From Deinococcus aestuarii (GTDB lineage: Bacteria > Deinococcota > Deinococci > Deinococcales > Deinococcaceae): a stretch of 64,000 nt of DNA. The stretch lies in NCBI RefSeq assembly GCF_018863415.1, contig NZ_JAHKSN010000006.1, positions 120,599-184,598 of the forward strand, given 5' to 3'. The translations under genes were made by a program, and so were the position numbers. Below the pieces are notes generated by a model. The model saw only the letters and a program-made list of their open reading frames with translations. It did not search any database and was not told the origin of the DNA. Positions 46,275 to 54,892 of this stretch are shown here, piece after piece (positions within the stretch are counted from its first letter, which is position 1; each line of letters opens with the position of its first letter).

Positions 46275-46685
46275 ATGACGGCCGTGCCCCGCTCCCCGCT
46301 CGACCACCCGGCCAACAAGCAAGCTTTTGAGACCTGTATCGCGCTCACCCTGCAGGTGGTCGCCGCTGTGGAGTTCGCCCCCGCGCTGGGCGAGGAACGG
46401 CCCACCCGGGAGCTGCTGCTCTCCTTCGCCGAGCAGGTGGAGCGCAACGCGCGGGACATCGCCCTGATGGCTGGGCACGGGGGGACAGATCTGCGGGCGC
46501 TAGGCGAGGACTGGTGTGGCAAGCTCGCTGCCACCCAGGACGACCCGCTCGCGGTGGCGTACCACGCGCTGCACTCGGCGGCATACCTGGGGCTGGAGCA
46601 CGGGGTGACGACGGCGACGGTGCTCGCGGCAGTGGGTTACGCCCTGCGGGTGCTCGCCCTGCGCGAGGGTCGGCTCAGCCACTGA
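46275..46685 (+). CDS. Hypothetical helical protein, 136 aa
   Basis: Not recognised. Mainly helical: CIALTLQVVAAVEFAPALGE, LSFAEQVERNARDIALMAG and HGVTTATVLAAVGYALRVLA. No signal peptide. The start is ATG 46275; upstream codons are Arg/His/Pro-rich and not convincing. It lies between the AbiE pair (divergent) and origin 1. Confidence 0.55.
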   Translation: MTAVPRSPLDHPANKQAFETCIALTLQVVAAVEFAPALGEERPTRELLLSFAEQVERNARDIALMAGHGGTDLRALGEDWCGKLAATQDDPLAVAYHALHSAAYLGLEHGVTTATVLAAVGYALRVLALREGRLSH

Positions 46686-46863
46686 GTTGAACCGCCCGTT
46701 CAGTCTGTGCCCTGGGTCCGTTGCAGGCGTCAGCGTGCGTGAGACAGACCGATGTCCCCCTACCGGCGCCCGCGGGAGCAGCTGGATGGTTGGTGGGGCA
46801 TCCCCTGCAGCTGTCCGTGTGACGCGAGGCTCGGGTCCACCACGACCCTCCGGCAGCCAACCT

Positions 46864-47145
46864 CGCTACCTTTGAGTCTAACTTATCGCTAGGTTTGAGT
46901 TTGGCGAGGAGATCTGACGGCCCAGACGTTATTTCTCAACTATCGCTACCTTTGAGTCGACCCCCGTCTTTTGGGTCCTAGAGACACGCTACCTTTGAGT
47001 CACATGCCTGCCGGGGCCGTCGCCAGCTTTGAGTCTTCAGGACTGAAAAGGCACGCTACCTTTGAGTCGTGCCCTCGCTAACTTTGAGTTACATCCTCGC
47101 TAGCTTTGAGTCTCCAGGGAGTGGAATCCTCGCTAACTTCGAGTC
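46864..47145 (+). repeat. Origin 1 iterons, nine copies of CGCTANCTTTGAGTC
   Basis: Direct repeats of 15 bp start at 46864, 46887, 46944, 46987, 47021, 47054, 47076, 47098 and 47131. The TTTGAGT core is constant except for TTCGAGT in the last copy. Spacings are 22-23, 33-34, 43 and 57, close to multiples of one helical turn. They lie directly upstream of the Rep gene. Confidence 0.92.
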
Positions 47146-47189
47146 ACTTCCATGAGGATTGCCGCGCCAGGAGCAGGTCTCCCCCGGCG

Positions 47190-47245
47190 CTTGATGATGC
47201 AATCAATCTTTTCTTGATCTTTTAAAGTCATTACAATCATCCATC
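47190..47245. other. AT-rich stretch of origin 1 (probable unwinding element)
   Basis: Between the last iteron and the Rep start, DNA suddenly becomes AT-rich (aatcttttcttgatctttta). This is expected for a DNA unwinding element in an iteron origin. No DnaA box was recognised. Confidence 0.6.
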
Positions 47246-48544
47246 ATGAGCCAGGGCAACGAAAAGTGGATCAACGAGCTGACCCTGGCGCGGTCCGGGG
47301 TATTCAGCATCCTGAACCGGGACAACGGCGATGACCAGAGCTGGGAGACCACCTTTAGCATCGGCGACCGCCACTTCTACGTTCAAGGCGTCGCGGCCCG
47401 CGGTCGGCCGCACGGCGTGGACCCGGATGTCCTGCTCGCGCTGCAGACGTTGTTCTTCGAGGCGGGTTGCCCGGACGACGACACTGTGGAATGCACGGCC
47501 TACCGACTGCTGAAGCTCACCCCGCTCGGCACCCGCGGCAACGCCTACGCCCGGCTGCGCGAGAGCCTGCTGCGGCTGGAGGGGGTGAGCTGGCTCACGC
47601 GCGTCTCCCGTCAGTCGGGCGGGCGGTTTCGCGGCACCACCGAGACCAACCGCCTGATCGACCGCATCTCCGTGCGGGACACCAGTCTGAGCGCCAGCGG
47701 CGAGGGGGGGACCATTGAGGCGGGCGCACCCCTGCGGGTGACCTTCTCGCGGCAGTTCGCCCAATCGATCCGCGAGGGCTTCTACCAGATCCTCGACGCC
47801 GAGTTGCTCAATGATCTGAAACAGCCCACCGCGCGCAGCCTGTACCGGGTGCTGCAGGCGCACCGCGTTGGGGACGACGGCTCACTCGTGCGGGAGCTGC
47901 CGGTCATCATGGCGGCTTGGCGGGAAGCGACCGGGCTGAGCGGCCAGCGGCCCAACAACGTCAAGCGGACCCTGGATGGCGCCCACGTGCACCTGATCGC
48001 AGCCAAGTACCTGCGCGACGTGTCCTACGAGGGCTCTGGCGAGGGTGCGCGCATCAAGTACGAGTTCGAGGGGGAGGTGGACCCCGAGCTGGTCCGGTTG
48101 CTGACCGAGATGAAGGTGAGCCGCCCGGTGGCCGAGGCCCTCGTCGCCGATCACCCCGAGCGCATCCGGCCAGCGGTGCGGGCGGTGCGCCGGCGGCTCG
48201 ACGAGGGCTACCGGCCGAGGTCGCTCGCCGCAACGGTGGTGGACGCCGTCCGCCATCCCGAGAAGTACGACGTCAGAATGGGTGAATTCAAGAAGGCGCC
48301 CACCCAGGCCAAGGTGAAGGCCCAACCCCAACCGCAGCCGGTGCTGCTGCCCCTGAACCGCCAGGAGTCGCTCGGCATGATCCGCTCGATCCTGCGGGTG
48401 AAATTGGGCCGCGCGCCCCGCGGTGAGGCCCTCGCCAGTCTTGAGACCCTAGACGACGCGGCCGTGGACCGGCTGTCCGCCGCAGCCCGGGGCCAGGAGG
48501 ACCTGATCGCGTCCGTGGAGGAGCTCACGGGCGAGCCCCTTTGA
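47246..48544 (+). CDS. rep: Replication initiator protein, origin 1
   Basis: A 432-residue Rep of the plasmid RepA-like type seen in Deinococcus replicons. It has FSIGDRHFYVQGVAARGRPH and VDPDVLLALQTLFFEAGCPD near the N-terminus, then LYRVLQAHRVG in the second winged-helix region. The same blocks occur in the Rep at 58596 (FSINGHDYHVEG, VYRLLQAHRT) and the truncated Rep at 63298. It should bind the nine upstream iterons and open the AT-rich stretch. Start ATG 47246. Confidence 0.85.
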   Translation: MSQGNEKWINELTLARSGVFSILNRDNGDDQSWETTFSIGDRHFYVQGVAARGRPHGVDPDVLLALQTLFFEAGCPDDDTVECTAYRLLKLTPLGTRGNAYARLRESLLRLEGVSWLTRVSRQSGGRFRGTTETNRLIDRISVRDTSLSASGEGGTIEAGAPLRVTFSRQFAQSIREGFYQILDAELLNDLKQPTARSLYRVLQAHRVGDDGSLVRELPVIMAAWREATGLSGQRPNNVKRTLDGAHVHLIAAKYLRDVSYEGSGEGARIKYEFEGEVDPELVRLLTEMKVSRPVAEALVADHPERIRPAVRAVRRRLDEGYRPRSLAATVVDAVRHPEKYDVRMGEFKKAPTQAKVKAQPQPQPVLLPLNRQESLGMIRSILRVKLGRAPRGEALASLETLDDAAVDRLSAAARGQEDLIASVEELTGEPL

Positions 48545-48945
48545 TCCGAAAGAGCCCCCGGTCGTGCAGGACTGACCTGGCCCCAGCGGAGCAAGAACCC
48601 TCCACGGGAGCCGGAGACGTGGAGTCTAGGGAACCGACAGCGTCTCATCGGCGGAACGGATCACCACAAGGAGGACCCGCTGGACCCACTCTTTGGACGG
48701 GTCGAGGCGACTGCACTCGCGGACGGTTGCCCCACGCCTCCTCGCCACGTCCGGCGCCGGTCGGCTCTCAGGACCCGTGCCGCCGGCTACCGCCGAACTG
48801 CCACCTCGTCTGGGGAGACGGCAGTCGGCCTGGACGCGGTGAAGACGGTGTGCGGGGACCATGCCCGGTTCGCATCCTGGCCTGTTTCTCAGCGGCGGCG
48901 ATCGAGCGCGGCACAGCCCGGGCACTCCAATCAGGACACCTCGCC
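48545..48945. other. Stretch without a gene between convergent genes
   Basis: 400 bases, no convincing frame, no hairpin with T-run noted. Nothing else seen. Confidence 0.35.
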
Positions 48946-49962
48946 TCACGTGTCGTGCAGGTGGTGCTCCCCCACCGGCTCCCCCGGTCCCCGGTGGCGC
49001 TCCTGATGAATCCGCAGGTCGACCTCGACGCTGCCAAATTGCTCGATCAGCGCGGGCGTGTCCAGCAACAGCAGCACCTGCCGTCCCTGGCCCTGGGCTG
49101 CGGCGAGCACGTCCGGCGCGTCGAGGGCCACGCCCCGCACCACGACCAGGTGCCCTGGCGGCGTCTCGGCAAGCTGCTGGGCCGTGACCTTTGCCCCTGC
49201 CGTCAGGACCTCCTCCCACACGAGGGGGCGGGCCGCCCACTGCAAGATGGGCAGCCATCCCCGCGACACCTTGGGTTGGAGCAGCCGTATCCGGCGGCCC
49301 TGAGCATAAACGGCGCGCAGCAGCAGCTCGAGCGAGGCATGCACGTTGTGAGGTGCGCCAGTCAGGAGGGCACTACTCCAACCGCTGACGGGGATCCACG
49401 TGGCCTGCGCCGGGATAACCGTCAGCAGGCCCTCGGTAGGCAAGGTCATGAGGGAAATGCCTGCGCCCGTCAGCGTCCGAAACTGCCAGTCCAGCTCGTC
49501 GCCGTCGGGCCACTGGTCCCAGAACTCCTCCATCTCGGAAAACGTGAGGTGAGTGGCCCACTGTTCGGGCGTGATCCGGTCGTCCTCAGCCTGACGGAGC
49601 GGCACATGGTGAGGGCCATCCACCACGAGGTGCCGGAGCCGGACCGGGAGGGCTTCCCGGACGAGTTCCAGGGTCTGATCTGGCGAGAGCAGCAGGGCGC
49701 TCGCCACCGCGGGGGTGAGGCGGGCTACATCCACCTGCAACCCCAGCTCACGCGCGCGAATGCTCATGACCTCCGCCAGAGCCGGCGGATCGTACACCGG
49801 CGCGGGCGCGGCGTAGGGGGTCTCCCGCAGGGCCTGGTAGCTGTCGTGGCCGTACGCGGCGGCGACGAGCTGCTGAACGTGCCCCAAGCTGAGCGCGACG
49901 TCCTGCTCCCGCAGGGCCAGGCGCAGCCGCACCGACTGCCGCTTGACAAGTGACACCAACAC
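48946..49962 (-). CDS. Protein with glyoxalase-related N-terminal domain and degenerate secretion-ATPase-like region
   Basis: 338 residues from the GTG at 49962 (GGAGG 6 bases upstream). Residues 20-45 (ALSLGHVQQLVAAAYGHDSY, QALRE) match the helical glyoxalase-related domain often found on plasmid ATPases. Later segments (SSALLTGAPHNVHASLELLL, PPGHLVVVRGVALDAPDVL) resemble a PilT/GspE-type ATPase in order, but the Walker A GxxGSGKS/T is absent. So it is probably not an ATPase. Role unknown; it is convergent with the Rep gene. Confidence 0.5.
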   Translation of the reverse strand: MLVSLVKRQSVRLRLALREQDVALSLGHVQQLVAAAYGHDSYQALRETPYAAPAPVYDPPALAEVMSIRARELGLQVDVARLTPAVASALLLSPDQTLELVREALPVRLRHLVVDGPHHVPLRQAEDDRITPEQWATHLTFSEMEEFWDQWPDGDELDWQFRTLTGAGISLMTLPTEGLLTVIPAQATWIPVSGWSSALLTGAPHNVHASLELLLRAVYAQGRRIRLLQPKVSRGWLPILQWAARPLVWEEVLTAGAKVTAQQLAETPPGHLVVVRGVALDAPDVLAAAQGQGRQVLLLLDTPALIEQFGSVEVDLRIHQERHRGPGEPVGEHHLHDT

Positions 49963-50389
49963 GATGATCCTCCGAAGGGTTTTGCTGCGTTCAGGAGCGT
50001 CAGCCCGCGCACTGCTGCTCCCCACACCAGCCCATTCGGGAACCAGAACAACAGAATAATGTCTCAGCCTGCATGCCGTTTACCCAGCGCGCGGGGGGTC
50101 GGTGGCACCGCCGTGTGGCCTTACCCTAACACAAGGGCGGCAGCGACCGAAACCCCCCTCATTCATCGGCTCCAGCAGCACCTCAGCGAGCCGACGGTCT
50201 CCAGTCAGCTTTGTCCAGTTGTTAGGGGCCAGACCAAGTATCCCACCGTGTTGTCGTTGGATATCGAGAAGGATGGCTTTTGAACCTCACCAGGCGCGAG
50301 AGTTCACGCTGAATTGCCGCCTTTAGGTCGCGCCGTGGGTGGTCATTCTGCTGCCCCAAGAGGTGCCTGGTGGGTACACTGGAGGGACG
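49963..50389. other. Stretch without a gene
   Basis: About 430 bases between divergent genes. It presumably holds promoters for both sides. No clear repeat or RNA seen. Confidence 0.35.
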
Positions 50390-50572
50390 ATGACCCGGCT
50401 GCCCGCACCCCTGCTCGCCGCCCCCCGCCCCCACATCACGGACGAGCGGCAGGCCGAGGTCTACCGCCACGTTGCTAGCAGCCTGCAACTGGAAGGGCTG
50501 GACACCACACCCGAGCAACTCGCCCGGCTTGCCGAGCGGGAGGACGAAAGCCGTAGGCCACACCGGGAGTGA
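50390..50572 (+). CDS. VbhA-like antitoxin of a Fic toxin
   Basis: A 60-residue helical protein. SLQLEG (Ser31, Glu35, Gly36) matches the (S/T)xxxE(G/N) inhibitory motif of Fic antitoxins, in which the Glu blocks ATP positioning. The C-terminus LDTTPEQLARLAERED also fits VbhA-type antitoxins. The start is ATG 50390. The partner Fic frame downstream is broken, so this may be an orphan. A strong terminator follows at once. Confidence 0.75.
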   Translation: MTRLPAPLLAAPRPHITDERQAEVYRHVASSLQLEGLDTTPEQLARLAEREDESRRPHRE

Positions 50573-50599
50573 CGGACGTCCCTTCACCCCACAGGAACA

Positions 50600-50628
50600 G
50601 GAGCGCCTGCCGGAGGCGCTCCTTTTTT
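50600..50628 (+). terminator. Rho-independent terminator after the antitoxin gene
   Basis: Perfect 9-bp arms GGAGCGCCT and AGGCGCTCC, 5-base loop, then six T residues. Located 28 bases after the antitoxin stop and before the toxin remnant. Confidence 0.9.
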
Positions 50629-50630
50629 CG

Positions 50631-51098
50631 ACCCAGCAGGTGGCCGTGTCACCACCAGCACTGCTGAGCGAGACAGAATTGCACGCCTGGCACGCCGCGC
50701 TGTGCGCTGGAGTCGAGACGATGCGACCCGGTTGCTACCGCCAAGCAAACATTGCCTTTGGATTATTCCTCGGCAGCGCTCCCCGCCTGATCCCCCAGGA
50801 GATAGCCGGCCTCTTGGAGTAGCACCATGTGGCACTCCGGGACTTGGAGGAGCGGCAGCAGGCGGGAGAAGACCTCGCCCAGGCCGTGCTGCACCATGCC
50901 ACCTGGCTGCACGCCGAGCTGATTCGGATTCGCCCCTACTGAGACGGGAACGGGCGGCTCGCCCGGCTGGTGCAGGCTTGGCTCTGCTGGCGCTTCGACC
51001 AGCCCGTGCCGATCTACACCGACCGGGCGCGTTATCTGGCCGCCCTGAACCGTTACCACCACACCAGGGATCTGCCCCTCCTGCTCCGCCTAAGCTAG
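50631..51098 (+). pseudogene. Fic-domain AMPylation toxin remnant
   Basis: One frame reads as a Fic protein interrupted by TAG (50820-50822) and TGA (50940-50942). Pieces are LHAWHAALCAGVETMRPGCY, then after TAG HHVALRDLEERQQAGEDLAQ, and around the second stop LIRIRPY, stop, DGNGRLARLVQAWLCW. The Fic motif HPFxDGNGR has Arg for the catalytic His and a stop before DGNGR. Both stops are one C-to-T change from CAG and CGA. The N-terminus and own start are missing. Non-functional; the intact relatives AMPylate host proteins. Confidence 0.8.
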
Positions 51099-51249
51099 GA
51101 AAGCCAGACACCTCCAGGTTGACTGATACGCCGGGAGCGGGAGTGCCTCCCTTGCGCCCGGCATCGGTGAGACCCAGAAGCTCTCCTGCCTTGAAGGACA
51201 CAGGCGTCGCGCCCTTCTCCGGGCCGCCGGGGTAGGAAGGAATGTTGCT

Positions 51250-51915
51250 ATGCCACAGACGATTCCCTCTCGCGCTTTCCCCCATCCGCCGCAAGCCCTG
51301 CCATCACACCCGCAGGGTTTCTCGCCCCTGAGACTGACGCCGGAACATCTCGAGCAAATGCTGGCCTGCCTGAACGACCACCTCCAGGGCAGCTCCACTC
51401 AGCTTGCCGACGCGCTGGGTCTCACACGTGCTGCGGCGCAGCCCCTGATTGACGGCCTATGCAGCCGTGGCCTGGCCCGCTTGAACGGCATGAAGCGGCG
51501 GTACGAGCGGGCCTACACCCCAGTCAACAGAACCCTGATGCGGGATCACCTGCGTCCGACCATCCACACCTGTCTCAACAGACGTCCCGCTCTGGCCTCT
51601 GGCGTCACCCGCGCCCTCGGCGAGCCTGGGGAGCACGTCGCGGAGACGTGCAAGGTGATGCACCTGGAGGGCGATCTGCATGGAGCGTCGGTGGGGGCCG
51701 TCTTCGTGTCCTCGCTGCCGTCCACCGTAACGCAGGAGCCCAGCGAGCCCCTGCCCGTCTCCTCAACTACTCCTCTTCTCGCGCCCCTCCGGCGCAAGTG
51801 CGTCACCGAGGACGTGGTGCGGGCCGTACAGGCGGCGTTGCCTCCTGCGAAGTGCCGGGCGGGCGGCGAGGTGGAACGGCTGGGCCTCAGCCCAGTCAAG
51901 TTTACCGCGTCCTGA
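51250..51915 (+). CDS. Winged-helix DNA-binding protein
   Basis: A 221-residue protein. A winged-helix core lies at about 30-85: LTPEHLEQMLACLNDHLQGS, TQLADALGLTRAAAQPLIDG, LCSRGLARL. The C-terminal half has no recognised domain (MHLEGDLHGASVGAVFVSSL). A GGAAGG site precedes ATG 51250. It is the first gene of a co-directional cluster and may regulate it, or act as a replicon accessory protein. Confidence 0.6.
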   Translation: MPQTIPSRAFPHPPQALPSHPQGFSPLRLTPEHLEQMLACLNDHLQGSSTQLADALGLTRAAAQPLIDGLCSRGLARLNGMKRRYERAYTPVNRTLMRDHLRPTIHTCLNRRPALASGVTRALGEPGEHVAETCKVMHLEGDLHGASVGAVFVSSLPSTVTQEPSEPLPVSSTTPLLAPLRRKCVTEDVVRAVQAALPPAKCRAGGEVERLGLSPVKFTAS

Positions 51916-52117
51916 AGCAGGTCCTGCCCTCCAGGTAGCCCAAGGGTCGCGGCCCGGCGGGGTAGAGTTCCTATGACCTCCACCCTGGCTGAGACGGCTC
52001 CGCTCTCCCCCACCGCGCCCGGCGCCGCCGCGCCCAAGGTCATCGCCCTGTCGCGCAAACGTGCAGGGCGACCTAGAACGCCGGGCACAAGAAAAGGAGA
52101 CTCCCTCTTACGTGGGC

Positions 52118-53227
52118 ATGAACATGACCCGCAAGCGCAGCCTCGACGCAGCCAGCCGGGCCGAGGACGCCTCGCGCCTGCGCCGCCTGCAACGCGCCTA
52201 CCGTGCGGTGGCGGACGGCCTGGAGGACGGTACGCTCCCGTCCGTGCTGGCCCGGGTGACCCACCCCAAGCTGATCGAGCTGCTGGTGCAGCTCGGCCCG
52301 GACCACGCCGCCTCGCTCGCCAGGGTCTGCCTGACCAACGAGGAGTTCGAGGCCCTGCGGACGCACGCGCCAGCCTCCCTGGTGCTGGGCAGCGTCGGGG
52401 CCTTGCCGGTGAAATACGGTTGGCTGCGGGAACTCCTGCCCGAGCAGGTGAACGGGGTGCTCACGGTTCTCCGGGAAGTGGCGCCCCTGAAGCCCTTCGA
52501 CCACATCGCCGCGAACAGCCAGCGGTTCGTGTCCGAGGCGAGGACCTGGGAAGCCATGAACACCTGTGGGCTGACCACCCCGGTCCTCGCCGTGGAGGCC
52601 GCGGCCGCCCTGCGTAAGCTGGCCGAGGCGCGGGTCGATCCGGCGCGTGCCCAGCGGGACCGGGTGGCCATGCTCGAACGGGACCTGGTCGGATACCGCG
52701 TCACGGGGTTCTGGCCCACGCCCGCCCCGCTCGCCACCCACCTGGCGACGCTGGCCGAGCTGCGTCCGGGCCTCCGGGTCCTCGAACCCCAGGCCGGGAA
52801 GGGCGATCTGGTGGACGCCCTGCTGGCCCTGGAGCCCGAACTGCACGTGGAGGTCTGCGAGCAGAACGCCAGGCTGCGGGAAGTGCTCGAGGCCAAGGAA
52901 TATCGGGTGATCGGCAACGACAGCATGGCCCTGCAAGGCGAATGGGACCGCGTGGTCATGAACCCGCCCTTCGAGGGGCTGGCCGACATCGGCCACGTCC
53001 AGCACGCCTACCGCCTGCTCGCCCCCGGCGGCGTGCTGGTGGCCGTGATGGGCAATGGACCGTTCTTCCGGCAGGAACGGGTGGCCCGGGACTTCCGGGC
53101 TTGGCTGGAGGGCGTGGACGCGGAGGTGACCAGCAACGACCCAGACGCCTTCAAGGTCAGCACCACCGGGCACAGCACGGGGGTCCAGACCTACACCGTG
53201 CGCATCGTGAAGCCGCCCCTGGGCTGA
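52118..53227 (+). CDS. N6-adenine DNA methyltransferase-like protein
   Basis: A 369-residue SAM-dependent methyltransferase. Motif I is LRVLEPQAGKGDLVDALL and the catalytic motif IV is VVMNPPFEGL, typical of N6-adenine/N4-cytosine enzymes. The helical N-terminal 170 residues are unknown. ATG 52118 (or GTG 52112 with GGAG 12 bases upstream) was chosen. A 38-codon stretch in another frame at 51973 looks coding (PLSPTAPGAAAPKVIALSRK), so an N-terminal extension lost by frameshift is possible. No restriction endonuclease is adjacent. Confidence 0.8.
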   Translation: MNMTRKRSLDAASRAEDASRLRRLQRAYRAVADGLEDGTLPSVLARVTHPKLIELLVQLGPDHAASLARVCLTNEEFEALRTHAPASLVLGSVGALPVKYGWLRELLPEQVNGVLTVLREVAPLKPFDHIAANSQRFVSEARTWEAMNTCGLTTPVLAVEAAAALRKLAEARVDPARAQRDRVAMLERDLVGYRVTGFWPTPAPLATHLATLAELRPGLRVLEPQAGKGDLVDALLALEPELHVEVCEQNARLREVLEAKEYRVIGNDSMALQGEWDRVVMNPPFEGLADIGHVQHAYRLLAPGGVLVAVMGNGPFFRQERVARDFRAWLEGVDAEVTSNDPDAFKVSTTGHSTGVQTYTVRIVKPPLG

Positions 53228-53285
53228 GGAGCGGTGGGGGCAGGGCAGTTCTGGCCACTTGCCCTGCTCCCCAAGGAGGAAGCCT

Positions 53286-53519
53286 GTGATCAGCCTCAGC
53301 GCACCGGCCGGAGCTCCCGTCTTCTCCCCCATCTGCTGCCCGAACTGCGGCAGCCCACACGTCGACCAGACCCACCGTCAGGACCCGGAGCTGTTTCGCT
53401 GCACCTGTTGCGGCCTGGTGGACGATCTCCTGCAATTTCGCCCCGCGCAGACCCCGGCGCCCCAACCCCAGGGGTCGCGCCCGCGGGCGCCGGGGTCGCA
53501 GGTCCAGGAGGACCTATGA
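53286..53519 (+). CDS. Small zinc-ribbon protein
   Basis: 77 residues. Two CxxC pairs, CPNCGSPHV and FRCTCCG, form a predicted zinc ribbon, followed by a Pro/Arg-rich tail. The GTG at 53286 follows AAGGAGG. Its stop overlaps the next start (ATGA). Zinc ribbons commonly bind nucleic acid; no more can be said. Confidence 0.7.
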   Translation: MISLSAPAGAPVFSPICCPNCGSPHVDQTHRQDPELFRCTCCGLVDDLLQFRPAQTPAPQPQGSRPRAPGSQVQEDL

Positions 53520-53923
53520 ATCACACCGTCATCGCCAGCATCACCGGCCATCCCCTCGCCCACTGCACCACCTCGGAGCTGGCCGAGCAGGCCCGGCGGG
53601 TGCTGCAAGGCCATTACGGCCCCAACTCCTGCCATCTCCTCCCGGCCACCGGCCTGGAGCAGGACGCCAGCGGAGCACCCCTGCCCCGCCTGACGACCGA
53701 GGACGATCTCCGCCTGGTCGACGCGGTGTGGTGCACCTTCGACTCCGAGGTGGAGTGCGTCATGGTCCTGCCGGTCGTGACCCTTCAGGGGCTGGTGTGG
53801 GACGAGGCACGGCTGGTCCAGGGTCAGTGGCTTGCCCTGACCCGCGAGGCGAATCGGGGCCGGGAACTGATCGAACGGCACTTGGGCGAGGCACTGCTGG
53901 GGGAGCAGGCGTCGCTCCCCTGA
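53516..53923 (+). CDS. Hypothetical protein, 135 aa
   Basis: Coupled to the zinc-ribbon gene by ATGA. Soluble alpha/beta pattern (VDAVWCTFDSEVECVMVLPV) with a helical C-terminus (EANRGRELIERHLGEALLG). Family not recognised; its place in the methyltransferase cluster is the only clue. Confidence 0.6.
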   Translation: MNHTVIASITGHPLAHCTTSELAEQARRVLQGHYGPNSCHLLPATGLEQDASGAPLPRLTTEDDLRLVDAVWCTFDSEVECVMVLPVVTLQGLVWDEARLVQGQWLALTREANRGRELIERHLGEALLGEQASLP

Positions 53924-53942
53924 CGGGGAGCGCTGGCCCGCC

Positions 53943-54485
53943 ATGTCATCCGGACCCCAACGTTTCAACCCTCACTTCTGGCGCCGCTCGGAGACCCCTG
54001 CGAACTCCCCGGCCCCCACGCCGGAGTTGTCCTCAACTCCCGCGTCGCAGCCTTCCCCAGCTCTGGAGATGGCCTGCGACGCGTCCCCAGCGACCGCACA
54101 GGAAGCGCCCCTGCCCCGCGCCCCGTGGGCTCCGCCGGAGGGGGCCAAGAACAAGCCCCCGGCCCGGGAATACCCCGTTCGCCTGCCTCCACCGCCCCAC
54201 ATGGACAAGGACCAGTGTGAAGCGGCCTTTGAAACGCTCAGCGACGAGATCCGTGCCCGCTTTCCCGGCGCCTACGCCGTCCAGCTCGTGGCGACGCACT
54301 GCGGGCACCGCACCGGCCTGAGCCTCCTGGTCCGCAACAAGCTGGGCTCCCCGCTGGACCTGGAGCGCGGCGACGGCGCCCTGCCCTTCGACCTGATCGA
54401 CCGGCTGATGGAACTGGTCGGCCACGGCGACTGGGTTCTCGCAAAAAGCCCCCCTGCGCTCTCGGGAAGGGACGACCCGTTCTGA
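53943..54485 (+). CDS. Hypothetical protein, 180 aa
   Basis: Residues 1-80 are Pro/Ala/Ser-rich and probably disordered. Residues 85-165 look folded: DQCEAAFETLSDEIRARFPG, AYAVQLVATHCGHRTGLSLL and LIDRLMELVGHGDWVLA. Not recognised. Co-directional, 19 bases after the previous stop. Confidence 0.6.
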   Translation: MSSGPQRFNPHFWRRSETPANSPAPTPELSSTPASQPSPALEMACDASPATAQEAPLPRAPWAPPEGAKNKPPAREYPVRLPPPPHMDKDQCEAAFETLSDEIRARFPGAYAVQLVATHCGHRTGLSLLVRNKLGSPLDLERGDGALPFDLIDRLMELVGHGDWVLAKSPPALSGRDDPF

Positions 54486-54496
54486 AGGAGGCCACC

Positions 54497-54892
54497 ATGC
54501 GAACCGTTTTTCTGATCACGCCTGTCCGGCCACGCGAAGATGATTCCCCCGAGCGCATCCGGCAGAGCACCATGAATTGTCTGGCGGCGGCAGCGGGCCG
54601 CCCCTTTCCCTACCCCGAGGCGTGCCTGGTGCTGGAGGTCGGACGGCGGATCGGCGGCCAGTTCGAGTTCCACTTCAGCGTGGTCACAGGAGACGGCGTG
54701 CCGCTGTACTCACCCGGGGCCTGGGTGACCTTCCTGGCGGAGCGGTGTGAGGCCGGGAGCGTCCTGTGTTCCGAGGACGGCGTGACGTTCAGCCTCGACG
54801 CCTTCCTCGCCCTGCCGGACGTTCAGCGCCGCGTCGGTGCAGAAGTCGCGCCGCGGGCGGCGCCCGGGGAGGTCGAGGAGGCACCACCTTGA
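54497..54892 (+). CDS. Hypothetical protein, 131 aa
   Basis: AAGGAGG precedes the ATG. A beta-rich core (ACLVLEVGRRIGGQFEFHFS, VVTGDGVPLYSPGAWV) is followed by an acidic/Pro tail. Its TGA overlaps the TTG start of the next gene (TTGA), so translation is coupled. Not recognised. Confidence 0.6.
   Translation: MRTVFLITPVRPREDDSPERIRQSTMNCLAAAAGRPFPYPEACLVLEVGRRIGGQFEFHFSVVTGDGVPLYSPGAWVTFLAERCEAGSVLCSEDGVTFSLDAFLALPDVQRRVGAEVAPRAAPGEVEEAPP

Noticed and set aside
46864..47145. CRISPR array
   Set aside because: The repeats are 15 bp, unevenly spaced by short gaps near helical turns, with no cas genes; they are iterons.
50472..50822. Intact 116-residue gene downstream of the antitoxin
   Set aside because: The frame continues past its stop as Fic sequence with DGNGR, so it is part of a toxin pseudogene, and its start lies within the terminator region.
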